Assembly: GCA_024235995.1 (NCBI GenBank)
Contig: JACKLI010000001.1
Coordinates: forward strand, 744,001-808,000
Direction of reading: 5' to 3'
Origin: Burkholderiaceae bacterium
GTDB lineage: Bacteria > Pseudomonadota > Gammaproteobacteria > Burkholderiales > Burkholderiaceae_C
Length of the DNA: 64,000 nucleotides
The translations under genes were made by a program, and so were the position numbers. Under the pieces are notes generated by a model. It saw only the letters and a program-made list of their open reading frames with translations, was not told where the DNA came from and made no database searches. Positions 7,663 to 18,046 of the stretch are shown in pieces (within the stretch, counting starts at the first letter, position 1; each line of letters starts with the position of its first letter).

Positions 7663-10600
7663 GTGCGTTTGCCTGAACTTTTTTTGCCGTGCGCTTTCTG
7701 AGCTGCCTACACGGCAGTGAACGCCATGGGCTCGTGGCTTATCCGTGGCGTGAATTTCCGAGCTGCCTACACGGCAGTGAACTCGGACTGCGACTGGGCA
7801 TCGGCGGTGCGGATTTTCTGAGCTGCCTACACGGCAGTAAACGGCGCCATCGCCCTGCCATCCGGCATGGTGTGTTTCTGAGCTGCCTACACGGCAGTGA
7901 ACATTTCTGCACGCACCCACAGCCGATTTCTTGGTTTCTGAGCTGCCTACACGGCAGTGAACAGTGAACCGGGGCGATCAGGCGCCGTGACGGAATTTCT
8001 GAGCTGCCTACACGGCAGTGAACGATTCGATAAATGGGCATGGTGTGGCGTCCTTTTTCTGAGCTGCCTACACGGCAGTGAACCTGTCGCCCGATTTGCG
8101 CCGCAGCAGGAACCATTTCTGAGCTGCCTACACGGCAGTGAACGTGCTCGTCAAGCTACCTGGCTTTCCATCCGATTTCTGAGCTGCCTACACGGCAGTG
8201 AACGAACAGGCAGAAACACTGAACATCGTCCAGCAGTTTCTGAGCTGCCTACACGGCAGTGAACTGCCACGCCACATCGGGGCGCAGCTCTTCGCATTTC
8301 TGAGCTGCCTACACGGCAGTGAACACCTACGACGGAGAGGACCTTGGAGCCTATATTTTCTGAGCTGCCTACACGGCAGTGAACGCTGTGCTGTAGCTGG
8401 CGCTGCCGACGGTGCTTTTCTGAGCTGCCTACACGGCAGTGAACGGCGCTACCAAATCCTGGCGCGCACCTGGGACTTTCTGAGCTGCCTACACGGCAGT
8501 GAACGAGCACACGCTCGATTTCAAGCGCCCGACCGATTTCTGAGCTGCCTACACGGCAGTGAACTAACCGGCGGGTCACGTGATCATCCGGCGCTTTTTC
8601 TGAGCTGCCTACACGGCAGTGAACACGCTTGCGTCGCTCGATCGAGACAAGCAACATTTCTGAGCTGCCTACACGGCAGTGAACGGACGGTCAGCACGGC
8701 GGCGTTTCCGCCCAATTTTCTGAGCTGCCTACACGGCAGTGAACGCCTGCGCGGCTCCGGACTCCACGAGCTGGTATTTCTGAGCTGCCTACACGGCAGT
8801 GAACGCGCAGGTGCGTGCGCGCTACGTCGAGGTTGATTTCTGAGCTGCCTACACGGCAGTGAACCGTGGCACTCAGGGGAAGTCAGTGGTGTCGTTTTTC
8901 TGAGCTGCCTACACGGCAGTGAACGCCGCAGTGCGCGCGTCGGCGCTGGCCTGGGTTTTCTGAGCTGCCTACACGGCAGTGAACCTTGGTGCACGCCGGC
9001 CAGCCGCTCATGACCTTTTCTGAGCTGCCTACACGGCAGTGAACGCGCTGGCAAAGTTCGATCAGTTGCTCGGCACTTTCTGAGCTGCCTACACGGCAGT
9101 GAACGTGGAGGGCGCCGCGCCCGACACCGGCGCGCTTTTCTGAGCTGCCTACACGGCAGTGAACGCTGGGCCTGGCCATGCTGGCCGGCGGCTACTTTTC
9201 TGAGCTGCCTACACGGCAGTGAACGCATTGGACGGGCTGGATTTCAACGCGCAGTTTTTCTGAGCTGCCTACACGGCAGTGAACCACATGCCAGGCACCG
9301 TCGCCGAACATTTCCATTTCTGAGCTGCCTACACGGCAGTGAACATGATGGGGCAACTTCATGGGTTCGCGGCGGTTTTCTGAGCTGCCTACACGGCAGT
9401 GAACCGAGGTCGATTGCCTCGGGTGCGCCGTGGCTTTTTCTGAGCTGCCTACACGGCAGTGAACAGGATCTTCGCGGTGACCGTGCTCCTGATCCTTTTC
9501 TGAGCTGCCTACACGGCAGTGAACGCCTGGGCGCCGGTGATTTTCTGTGCCAGGTCTTTCTGAGCTGCCTACACGGCAGTGAACAACGTCAAGCTGTTTG
9601 CCAATGGCGCGGCCGTTTTCTGAGCTGCCTACACGGCAGTGAACCAGTCCATGGCCACCACCGCGTCGGCGTCCAATTTCTGAGCTGCCTACACGGCAGT
9701 GAACCTCATGTCCACGGTGTCGCGCAGCAGGTCCATTTTCTGAGCTGCCTACACGGCAGTGAACGTCTCGCGCAGCTCGGCCAGCAGGCCGGGATCTTTC
9801 TGAGCTGCCTACACGGCAGTGAACGATCTCCTTGGTCTCGCGCAGCTCGGCCAGCATTTCTGAGCTGCCTACACGGCAGTGAACATCAGGGCCGCGGTCA
9901 GGCGCACGATGCCGCCTTTCTGAGCTGCCTACACGGCAGTGAACCGCGTGCGTCCGTGCAGCACCAGCGCGTGCATTTTCTGAGCTGCCTACACGGCAGT
10001 GAACACGGGCTCGACCTTGACGGCGGCCAGCTCGGTTTTCTGAGCTGCCTACACGGCAGTGAACGGCTTTGCCGACGATCTGCTGCCATCCGACCATTTC
10101 TGAGCTGCCTACACGGCAGTGAACTTGGGCTCGTCGCACGGCACCAGCACCTGCACTTTCTGAGCTGCCTACACGGCAGTGAACCCCAGCCGCTCGTTCT
10201 TGATCCGGCTGACGGTTTTCTGAGCTGCCTACACGGCAGTGAACACCTCGGTCGGGCGCTGCCCGGCGGCGATGATTTTCTGAGCTGCCTACACGGCAGT
10301 GAACGTCCCGGTTCTCAAGAGCGCTGATGGTGCCAATTTCTGAGCTGCCTACACGGCAGTGAACGGTGTGGTCGGCATCGTCGGACGCTACGCGATTTTC
10401 TGAGCAGCCTACACGGCAGTGAACTCGTTGGGGCCGCCGATCTTTTTGCTGAAGCTTTTCTGAGCTGCCTACACGGCAGTGAACGGATCGTCGGCCTGCC
10501 GCGCAATATCGACGAATTTCTGAGCTGCCTACACGGCAGTGAACGAGCAAGAGCAAGAGCAGATGACTTTTTCAAATTTCTGAGCTGCCTACACGGCAGT

Positions 10601-13600
10601 GAACGCACCGCCGCTCACATGATCAAGCCCGCAAAATTTCTGAGCTGCCTACACGGCAGTGAACAGCTGGATCGCGGTGATGTGCGAGGGCGTGAATTTC
10701 TGAGCTGCCTACACGGCAGTGAACCGCGCCGAACGTGCGTCCAGCGCCGGCGGCCATTTCTGAGCTGCCTACACGGCAGTGAACGATCCGAAGTTGTCGC
10801 CGTCGGCATCGACGGTTTTCTGAGCTGCCTACACGGCAGTGAACCCAAGGCCATGCGCAAAGCCTGGCGCTCCATCTTTCTGAGCTGCCTACACGGCAGT
10901 GAACGCCGCAGCGCTGGAGGCGTCCACCGCGGCAAATTTCTGAGCTGCCTACACGGCAGTGAACGATGCTCGATGTACTGCGCAACGGCGCGCAGTTTTC
11001 TGAGCTGCCTACACGGCAGTGAACGCCCTGGCGCGACCTGATCGCCATCGCCGACCTTTTCTGAGCTGCCTACACGGCAGTGAACGCGAAATCAAGTCCA
11101 GCGCGGGCGATCCAGCTTTTCTGAGCTGCCTACACGGCAGTGAACTCACGCTCATGTCACTCAACCCCGCTGGCCAATTTCTGAGCTGCCTACACGGCAG
11201 TGAACCTGGTCAACACGCTGGTCATTCCTGGGTCGCTTTTCTGAGCTGCCTACACGGCAGTGAACGCAGCGGAGGCGGCCACGCCCATGACCTTGACTTT
11301 CTGAGCTGCCTACACGGCAGTGAACCTGGATCGCGACGACTGCCAACGGCTGCTAAATTTCTGAGCTGCCTACACGGCAGTGAACTTCCAGCGCGACGAT
11401 AACCGAGGCGTCTTGCGTTTCTGAGCTGCCTACACGGCAGTGAACTTGTCGAAGAGCTCTCCTGGATCATGCGACAATTTCTGAGCTGCCTACACGGCAG
11501 TGAACTCGGCCGACGACTACACCGGCTGCACCGCTGTTTTCTGAGCTGCCTACACGGCAGTGAACAGCTTGCCCTTGTCGTCCGTGCTGTAGTCCTCTTT
11601 CTGAGCTGCCTACACGGCAGTGAACACGTGCGTGGCGCTCTTTTGCAGCTCGACGTCTTTCTGAGCTGCCTACACGGCAGTGAACCCTTGATTTCGAACA
11701 GCGGCGTGGGCACGCTTTTTCTGAGCTGCCTACACGGCAGTGAACTCGCCAAAGCCGTGCGTCCCGCGCCCTGCGTTTTTCTGAGCTGCCTACACGGCAG
11801 TGAACTTCTTTGTACAGCTTGTGAGCCGTCATCAGAGTTTCTGAGCTGCCTACACGGCAGTGAACGCCAGCGTGAAGGCCCACGTGTCCTGCGGCGTTTT
11901 CTGAGCTGCCTACACGGCAGTGAACACCAACACCAGCGCCAGCGCCATCAGCCTGCTTTTCTGAGCTGCCTACACGGCAGTGAACGATCCACCAGACCGA
12001 CAACCGCCGGGTGATCGTTTCTGAGCTGCCTACACGGCAGTGAACGCGCCGGTTCTGCACGTCCTGGCCGTCTTTCATTTCTGAGCTGCCTACACGGCAG
12101 TGAACGCGATGGACTGCTGGAAAGCGCCGCGCACCGCTTTCTGAGCTGCCTACACGGCAGTGAACGAGGCCGACGCCGCCGGTCGCGCCACCCTCAATTT
12201 CTGAGCTGCCTACACGGCAGTGAACTTGCCGGCGCGGCGGCCGGCGTCCATCTGTGTTTTCTGAGCTGCCTACACGGCAGTGAACTTGGGGTTGTCGCTG
12301 GACAGCCACCACTGGCCTTTCTGAGCTGCCTACACGGCAGTGAACGTGGTCAACACCGGCGACACCGAGCCGGCGGATTTTCTGAGCTGCCTACACGGCA
12401 GTGAACACCTCATCTTCACCACCCACGCCCGCTACGACGTTTCTGAGCTGCCTACACGGCAGTGAACGCCTCCGGGCGTCACCTGCGCCCAGGTGTCCAT
12501 TTCTGAGCTGCCTACACGGCAGTGAACCCGGGTACTCGCCGACCTCGGCGTCGCGGGACTTTCTGAGCTGCCTACACGGCAGTGAACTGCTGATGTGGGC
12601 GGCGGTGCGGGTGCGATCATTTCTGAGCTGCCTACACGGCAGTGAACGGGGCCGATTCGCAGCCTTGTCCGTGGATGGATTTCTGAGCTGCCTACACGGC
12701 AGTGAACGCCGAAATGGAGGCCGCATGAAAATTCTCGAATTTCTGAGCTGCCTACACGGCAGTGAACTTGGCCGTCACCAGGCTGTGATGATCCACCGTT
12801 TTCTGAGCTGCCTACACGGCAGTGAACCAGTTTCGAGCGCGCCATCGAGGATGCCCTGCATTTCTGAGCTGCCTACACGGCAGTGAACATACCAGACAAA
12901 ATCACATGGTTTTGTGATTCTTTTCTGAGCTGCCTACACGGCAGTGAACCGGCTGCTGTCGCGGTTCTCCAAGGCGCTGATTTTCTGAGCTGCCTACACG
13001 GCAGTGAACATGGTTCAATTGCCCCCATGCCGCACCCAAAGCTTTCTGAGCTGCCTACACGGCAGTGAACTACTGGTGCTACTACTTCGGCCCGCGCAAC
13101 GTTTTCTGAGCTGCCTACACGGCAGTGAACTCAGCGCCGGCCGCGCCTGCGCCACTACGTCATTTCTGAGCTGCCTACACGGCAGTGAACGACCTCGCCG
13201 CCTACGTGCCCGAGCAACCGAATTTCTGAGCTGCCTACACGGCAGTGAACGGGCCTGCCCACGGTGCATAACGCCGGAGCTTTTTCTGAGCTGCCTACAC
13301 GGCAGTGAACGGCACGCTGGATGGAATGGGCATGTCCGCCAATTTCTGAGCTGCCTACACGGCAGTGAACGTATTGATGCTGACGCGGCCGGCAGTGCGG
13401 AATTTCTGAGCTGCCTACACGGCAGTGAACACCGTGCCCAGCTTGCCAATGTCCATGTTGATTTTCTGAGCTGCCTACACGGCAGTGAACGGCGACGAAG
13501 ACGTGAAGCTGTCGCTGAAAGATTTCTGAGCTGCCTACACGGCAGTGAACGTGAAACAGGCGCTGCGTGTGGAAACGCTTAGATTTCTGAGCTGCCTACA

Positions 13601-14091
13601 CGGCAGTGAACCCCTCGCGCACGATGGCGGCGATGAACGCATTTTTCTGAGCTGCCTACACGGCAGTGAACGGTTGATGAACTGAATCGTCTGCTGGCGC
13701 GTCTTTCTGAGCTGCCTACACGGCAGTGAACAATTGCTGCAGCTCCAGCGTGGACTTGCGAATTTTCTGAGCTGCCTACACGGCAGTGAACGTAAGTGCC
13801 GCCAATGAACGACGCGGCCGAGATTTCTGAGCTGCCTACACGGCAGTGAACGCGATGCCATCCACCCGCGCGGCTTCTTCCTTTTTCTGAGCTGCCTACA
13901 CGGCAGTGAACAAGATCAGCCGCCAGCTCGCCATGGACAACACTTTCTGAGCTGCCTACACGGCAGTGAACTTCGCAAGTCCACGCTGGAGCTGCAGCAA
14001 TTTTTTCTGAGCTGCCTACACGGCAGTGAACTCCATCACGGCAAGCTCTTCCTTGGATGACATTTTCTGAGCTGCCTACACGGCAGTGAAC
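7635..14091 (-). CRISPR. Type I-F CRISPR array, leader-distal block (108 repeats)
   Basis: The 28-bp repeat on the plus strand starts TTTCTGAGCTGCC and ends CACGGCAGTGAAC. In crRNA orientation (minus strand) it is GTTCACTGCCGTG...CTCAGAAA, the type I-F pattern with a CTGCC/GGCAG stem for Cas6f. Repeats start at 7635, 7695 and every 60-61 bp to 14064: 108 repeats and 107 spacers, 98 of them 32 nt and nine 33 nt. Repeats are almost invariant; single changes occur at 7755, 7815 and 10397, and the copy at 7635 is degenerate, marking the oldest end. The array continues after an IS insertion. Confidence 0.98.
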
Positions 14092-14115
14092 GCCGCAGGA
14101 CATTGCGCCGCCTTA

Positions 14116-14119
14116 CGTC
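14116..14119. repeat. Target-site duplication, left copy (CGTC)
   Basis: CGTC directly precedes the IS end at 14120 and recurs at 15438-15441 after the other end. Removing the IS and one CGTC restores a spacer of exactly 32 nt. Confidence 0.85.
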
Positions 14120-14160
14120 TGGAGTTGACCCACTTTCGTGGACGGGTATTGGTTTGATTC

Positions 14161-15060
14161 TCAAACCGTTTCGGGTGTTGTCTCGATATGCACGACGGCA
14201 TCTTCGACAACATCAAACAGGGCTTCGTTGTTCCTTTCAAAGTTCAGGGGTGAGAGGTAGCCCAGGCCGCTGTGACGGCGCCGGGGGTTGTACCAGCCTT
14301 CAATCCAGGTGAAGACCGCCATGCGGGCCTGCGCCTTGCTCTGGAAGCTGTTGCGCTCGATGAGCTCGCCCTCCAGGCTGGCGAAGAAGCTCTCAGCCAT
14401 GGCGTTGTCGTAGGCATCCCCTACCGTTCCCATCGAAGGGCGCACGCTCATCTGTCTGCACCGTTCACCAAAGGCCAGGCTGGTGTACTGGCTTCCTTGG
14501 TCCGAGTGGTGAATGACGCCCTTGGCTTTGCGCTGCTCCAGCGCCATGTTCAACGCTGCGAGCACGAGGTCTGCAGTCATGCGCTCGCCCATGGCCCAAC
14601 CCACGACGCGGCGACTCCAGACGTCGATGACCACGGCCAGGTAGAGGAACCCCATCCAGGTAGGCACGTAGGTCATGTCCGCTACCCACAGCTGGTTCGG
14701 GCCACTGGCATGGAAACGCCGGTTGACCAGGTCACGGGCCGGCGTCTGGCGCTTGTCGCGATGGGTGGTCACGGTGAACCCTCGTCGCTTGCTGATGCCT
14801 TGAATGCCGGCCGCTCGCATGAGACGCGCCACACGTTGGCGGCTGATGCACACGCCTTGTTCGATGAGCTCGAAGCGCACCCTGGGCATGCCGTAGGACT
14901 CGTAGGATTCCTTGTGAATCTGGCGGATACGCTCGGTCATCACGGCATTGGCAATGCTGCGTTGTGAAGGAGCTCGCTCACGCCAGGCATAGAAACCGCT
15001 GGCGGAGACGCCGAGCACGCGGCACATGGTGCGAACAGGGAGGTCGGCCTGGTTTGCCAT
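14161..15060 (-). CDS. IS3-family transposase OrfB (DDE integrase domain)
   Basis: About 299 residues. An HTH_21-like N-terminus (MCRVLGVSASGFYAW) is followed by the rve integrase core. The catalytic acids are in WVADMTYV (D1), HHSDQGSQYTS (D2) and AMAESFFASLEGEL (E). The ATG at 15060 overlaps the orfA stop, but the working transposase is normally an OrfAB fusion made by -1 frameshifting upstream. In that frame the residues before this ATG read FGLV, as in other members. It has no visible disruption. Confidence 0.92.
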   Translation of the reverse strand: MANQADLPVRTMCRVLGVSASGFYAWRERAPSQRSIANAVMTERIRQIHKESYESYGMPRVRFELIEQGVCISRQRVARLMRAAGIQGISKRRGFTVTTHRDKRQTPARDLVNRRFHASGPNQLWVADMTYVPTWMGFLYLAVVIDVWSRRVVGWAMGERMTADLVLAALNMALEQRKAKGVIHHSDQGSQYTSLAFGERCRQMSVRPSMGTVGDAYDNAMAESFFASLEGELIERNSFQSKAQARMAVFTWIEGWYNPRRRHSGLGYLSPLNFERNNEALFDVVEDAVVHIETTPETV

Positions 15061-15383
15061 CACGAGTCCGAAGACTTCGTTGAAGTCGCATCGCTGCGAC
15101 CCGCAAACCAGGCCGTAGCCTTTGCCAAGATGTCGCGCTCCGTCTGGACCTGGCGCAACTGCCGGCGCAAGCGCACCAGCTCTTCCCGCTCGGCAGTGGT
15201 CAGGCCTTCCTTGCCGGGCAAAGGCTTGCCCTCGTCAATGGCAGCCTGGCCGACCCAGTTGGTGATGGATTGGGCGGTGACGCCGAACTCGCGCGAGAGC
15301 TGCGCGGGTGCGCGGCCGGCTCGAACCAGCTCGACCATCTGCTGGCGGAATTCCGCCGGGTACGGCGGTCGTACTTTGGACAT
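15060..15383 (-). CDS. IS3-family transposase OrfA (HTH_Tnp_1)
   Basis: 107 residues starting MSKVRPPYPAEFRQQM. It contains a helix-turn-helix (ELSREFGVTAQSI region) that binds the IS ends and a C-terminal leucine-zipper-like helix (RLRRQLRQVQTERDIL). A longer reading from 15419 has no support because homology begins at MSKVR. Its stop overlaps the orfB start as TGATG, the arrangement used for programmed frameshifting. Confidence 0.9.
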   Translation of the reverse strand: MSKVRPPYPAEFRQQMVELVRAGRAPAQLSREFGVTAQSITNWVGQAAIDEGKPLPGKEGLTTAEREELVRLRRQLRQVQTERDILAKATAWFAGRSDATSTKSSDS

Positions 15384-15437
15384 TTGCGACTCCTTGAACA
15401 CAAAGAATGATGTGTCCACGGATTCGGGTCAACTCCA

Positions 15438-15441
15438 CGTC
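15438..15441. repeat. Target-site duplication, right copy (CGTC)
   Basis: Matches 14116-14119. The residual spacer fragment acat (15442-15445) follows before the next repeat. Confidence 0.85.
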
Positions 15442-15445
15442 ACAT

Positions 15446-16254
15446 TTTCTGAGCTGCCTACACGGCAGTGAACTCGAGCGCTTTGATCTGCTTGTAAACG
15501 CTGTCTTTCTGAGCTGCCTACACGGCAGTGAACGTCGAGCAGCGGGTAGGCCGCTTCGTAGCGCATTTCTGAGCTGCCTACACGGCAGTGAACAATGCCT
15601 CCCAAATCTGCTTCCTGCGCTTGATTTTCTGAGCTGCCTACACGGCAGTGAACTGTTGACCATCCACCAGCAGCAGCTCGCCATCTTTCTGAGCTGCCTA
15701 CACGGCAGTGAACGCCCATGTTGTCCATCGTTCCGGACGCCGCCTTTTCTGAGCTGCCTACACGGCAGTGAACGCCAAGGCCAGCCGGTCACCGCTGAAG
15801 TCCACTTTCTGAGCTGCCTACACGGCAGTGAACTCCGTCAACCGCACGGCGCAGCGTTTTGAGTTTTTCTGAGCTGCCTACACGGCAGTGAACGACTGCT
15901 GCGCCGCTCGAATGCCAACGTTGTATTTCTGAGCTGCCTACACGGCAGTGAACTCTCGGAGGGCGTAAACCTGAGCCGCGTGACATTTCTGAGCTGCCTA
16001 CACGGCAGTGAACATGGCCGCAGAGGTTGGCCAATCAGCGGGTCAGTTTCTGAGCTGCCTACACGGCAGTGAACAGTTGCCTGCGATCAGGACGCGGGCG
16101 GGGTCATTTCTGAGCTGCCTACACGGCAGTGAACGGGAAGGGGAAGTTCTCGACGCTTTGAGTGACTTTCTGAGCTGCCTACACGGCAGTGAACTTGTAG
16201 AAGTCGGGGCTCAGACCGGCCATCTTTTTCTGAGCTGCCTACACGGCAGTGAAC
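15446..16254 (-). CRISPR. Type I-F CRISPR array, leader-proximal block (14 repeats)
   Basis: Fourteen identical repeats start at 15446, then every 60 bp (61 bp once, 15986 to 16047) to 16227-16254. They hold 13 intact spacers plus the IS-split one shared with the distal block. The leader and cas6f lie on the high-coordinate side, so these are the youngest spacers and are transcribed first. Together with the distal block the locus has 122 repeats and 121 spacers. Confidence 0.98.
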
Positions 16255-16270
16255 TGAAAGTTAATCTTTA

Positions 16271-16283
16271 CAACCTGTTGATT
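16271..16283 (-). promoter_or_regulatory. IHF binding site in the CRISPR leader
   Basis: AATCAACAGGTTG fits the IHF consensus WATCAANNNNTTR at all defined positions and lies 17 bp from the first repeat. IHF bends the leader for spacer integration by Cas1-Cas2/3 in type I-F systems (established). Confidence 0.75.
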
Positions 16284-16284
16284 T

Positions 16285-16294
16285 TTAAAGAGCA
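16285..16294 (-). promoter_or_regulatory. boxA-like antitermination motif
   Basis: TGCTCTTTAA equals the core of the rRNA-operon boxA. Nus factors bound to boxA in CRISPR leaders are known in some enterobacteria to protect long untranslated arrays from Rho. Confidence 0.65.
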
Positions 16295-16383
16295 AATGCC
16301 CTACAAGCTGGAACACCCTTGTTTCTAGGGTGTCCCATAAGTGCCTGATTCGCAAGGCTTTGCCCGAGCCCTGTGAAAAAAGG

Positions 16384-16959
16384 TCAAAACCAAGGCACGG
16401 TGGCTTCGTGTCCCAAGCCGTAGGCGTTGAAGGGGCCCGGTGCGGGTTGCGACAGCAGGGGGCCGTGTTCCACGCACAGGCAAAACGGTTGGCCGGTGCT
16501 GCTGCTGCGCAGTTGCACAAATGGCAGTTCAGGTCGACGTTCCACAGTGAGAGGAATTGCGGCTGCAGCCTGTTCGGCAGTTTCGCCCTTACGTTGCATC
16601 CGGCGGCGGCGCAGGCGATCGGCGTTGGTTTTAAACTGGCGTCGGCGCACCGTGCGGTGTTGCGCGTCGGCAGGCACGGGACGTAGCGCGCTGACCTGTG
16701 TGTGGTCTCGCATGCCTTTGAGCCAATCCTGTTCCATCAAGCGCCCCAGCACATCGGGCGTGCCATGCAGGCGAAGCACTGCGCCCAGGGTGCGCCGGGT
16801 CAGGGGTCGGCTGATGTGCTGCGGGTAGCTTACGCCGATATCTGTGTGCTTCCCCTGCACCAGAGCCCGGTGCAGCTTGGCGACCAGCGCGCTCAGCAGG
16901 TGGGCGTGGCTGAACTCGGGGTCGGGCAGCAGGGTGATGTCGATGTAGTGCGTGGTCAT
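16384..16959 (-). CDS. cas6f: Cas6f/Csy4 pre-crRNA endoribonuclease
   Basis: 191 residues. The sequence tracks Csy4 of Pseudomonas throughout: YIDITLLPDPEF, KLHRAL with the catalytic histidine at residue 30, the arginine-rich helix FKTNADRLRRRRM that grips the repeat stem, LRSSSTGQPF with the catalytic serine, and the terminal GLGHEATVPWF. It cuts each repeat after the GGCAG stem and stays on the crRNA 3' hairpin in Cascade. It starts 5 bp after cas7f ends, so it is co-translated. The closest array repeat is 130 bp away. Confidence 0.97.
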   Translation of the reverse strand: MTTHYIDITLLPDPEFSHAHLLSALVAKLHRALVQGKHTDIGVSYPQHISRPLTRRTLGAVLRLHGTPDVLGRLMEQDWLKGMRDHTQVSALRPVPADAQHRTVRRRQFKTNADRLRRRRMQRKGETAEQAAAAIPLTVERRPELPFVQLRSSSTGQPFCLCVEHGPLLSQPAPGPFNAYGLGHEATVPWF

Positions 16960-16964
16960 GGCTA

Positions 16965-17990
16965 TCAGCTCGCATCGCCAAACACGCCGCCACGGATGAG
17001 CACCGCCATCACAAAGTGCTGCTGCTCCACGGGGGGCATCTGGTCTTTCAGCAGCCAGTTGTCCAGCAAGGTGTAGAAGTCCATTTTTTGCTTGGGCTGG
17101 CGGTAGGCCTTGCCCTGGGTGGTGACGGAGCCGTAGGGCTCCACCGCGATGGGGCCGAGTTCTTCGGCACCTTCGTACCAGGTGTCGATGGTGCGGATGG
17201 CATTGCCGATCTTCTGCGAGTGGAGGGCGGCGACGCCGTTCACGTCATACAGCGTCTTGCTCTTGCCCGCGCTGCCTTTGTCCAGGATCAGCTCTTGCGA
17301 CGGAAACACCTCTTGCCCCGCGCCTTGGCGCACAAAGGCCGTCACCCGCAGCAGCACATGGGCCGTCCCGGCCAGCCCGGCCGCAATGGCCTGGCCCAAT
17401 TCCTCCAGCCCTTCTGCTTTGGTATTGATAGCGCCTACCGCCCGTGTATTGAGCGTCAGGGCATCAAAAGACCAGGTTTTTGCGGCCTGGCCGTCCTGCA
17501 TCTGCTCCACGGTCACTTCCACCTGTTCGGCCCCCACGCGGTTGCGCCACAAAAAGCGGCCATTGGCCAGGTTGGCCGCATAGCGCCGGGCCAGTTCGCC
17601 GAAGCCGTGCTGCTGCACATAGCCCTGCACCGTGGCCAGCAACTTGGCTTGGTAAGCCGCGCTGTTGCAGGCCGATGGCGTGCCCGCGCCGCCCAGCACG
17701 CGCAGGGTGAACTGCACCTTGAGCGTGTCGGCCTGAGCCGGCAAAGCGGCTACGTCCACGGTCTGCAGGTTGGGATTTTCGATGGCGGCGTCGAGTTTGG
17801 CGGGATCCTGCTCCTTGGCCTTGAGCCGGTTGCTGATGGTGCCGCGCACCGACTTCGGCTTGATGGTGACGGGCTGCCAGGCGTGTGATTGGGCGCGGTC
17901 TTCCCAGCGGCCGGCGTGGAACACGGCGTCGGAAGGGTCCAGCTTGCGTTCAAAGGCCAGGACGGAAGCGGTGGTGAGTTTGTCGGTCAT
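16965..17990 (-). CDS. cas7f: Cas7f/Csy3 Cascade backbone subunit
   Basis: 341 residues, the usual Csy3 length. Diagnostic stretches are [65 protein letters not shown] and [19 protein letters not shown] near the C-terminus. Six copies coat the spacer in the type I-F complex, flipping out every sixth nucleotide. It begins 56 bp after cas5f. The gene carries a possible degenerate copy of the dispersed element near 17420-17450. Confidence 0.97.
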   Translation of the reverse strand: MTDKLTTASVLAFERKLDPSDAVFHAGRWEDRAQSHAWQPVTIKPKSVRGTISNRLKAKEQDPAKLDAAIENPNLQTVDVAALPAQADTLKVQFTLRVLGGAGTPSACNSAAYQAKLLATVQGYVQQHGFGELARRYAANLANGRFLWRNRVGAEQVEVTVEQMQDGQAAKTWSFDALTLNTRAVGAINTKAEGLEELGQAIAAGLAGTAHVLLRVTAFVRQGAGQEVFPSQELILDKGSAGKSKTLYDVNGVAALHSQKIGNAIRTIDTWYEGAEELGPIAVEPYGSVTTQGKAYRQPKQKMDFYTLLDNWLLKDQMPPVEQQHFVMAVLIRGGVFGDAS

Positions 17991-18046
17991 GGTGTCAATC
18001 CTTCAAAAATTGGGTGGGTGTTGAATGCGAATGAGGGGCCGCTGGC

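Larger units (their letters stand above)
14120..15437 (-). mobile_element. IS3-family insertion sequence inside a CRISPR spacer (1,318 bp)
   Basis: The ends carry the inverted repeat TGGAGTTGACCC (14120-14131, and its complement at 15426-15437). Two overlapping frames, orfA and orfB, are arranged for the -1 frameshift typical of IS3 elements. A 4-bp duplication CGTC flanks it. The transposase genes run in the same direction as array transcription. Both ends and both reading frames look intact, so the insertion is probably recent. Confidence 0.93.
16255..16383 (-). promoter_or_regulatory. CRISPR leader
   Basis: 129 bp between the cas6f stop and the first repeat. Read on the minus strand it is AT-rich close to the repeat and ends in taactttca. 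It contains an inverted repeat GGGACACCC / GGGTGTTCC (16310-16336), a boxA-like motif and an IHF consensus. No clear sigma-70 hexamer pair is visible, so transcription may start here or read through from cas6f. Confidence 0.85.

Noticed and set aside
12889..12921. A spacer with an internal palindrome (AATCACA...TGTGATT)
   Set aside because: A single inverted repeat in one spacer is expected by chance among 121 spacers.
7689..14103. Long open frames on both strands encoding periodic peptides such as FLSCLHGSE, VHCRVGSSE and SLPCRQLR every 20 residues
   Set aside because: The 60-bp repeat-spacer unit is a multiple of three, so CRISPR repeats keep frames open. The repeated peptides are translations of the CRISPR repeat, not proteins.
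14272..14967. A 231-codon plus-strand frame across the IS element
   Set aside because: It is antisense to the transposase, which has intact DDE residues. No family resemblance on the plus strand.
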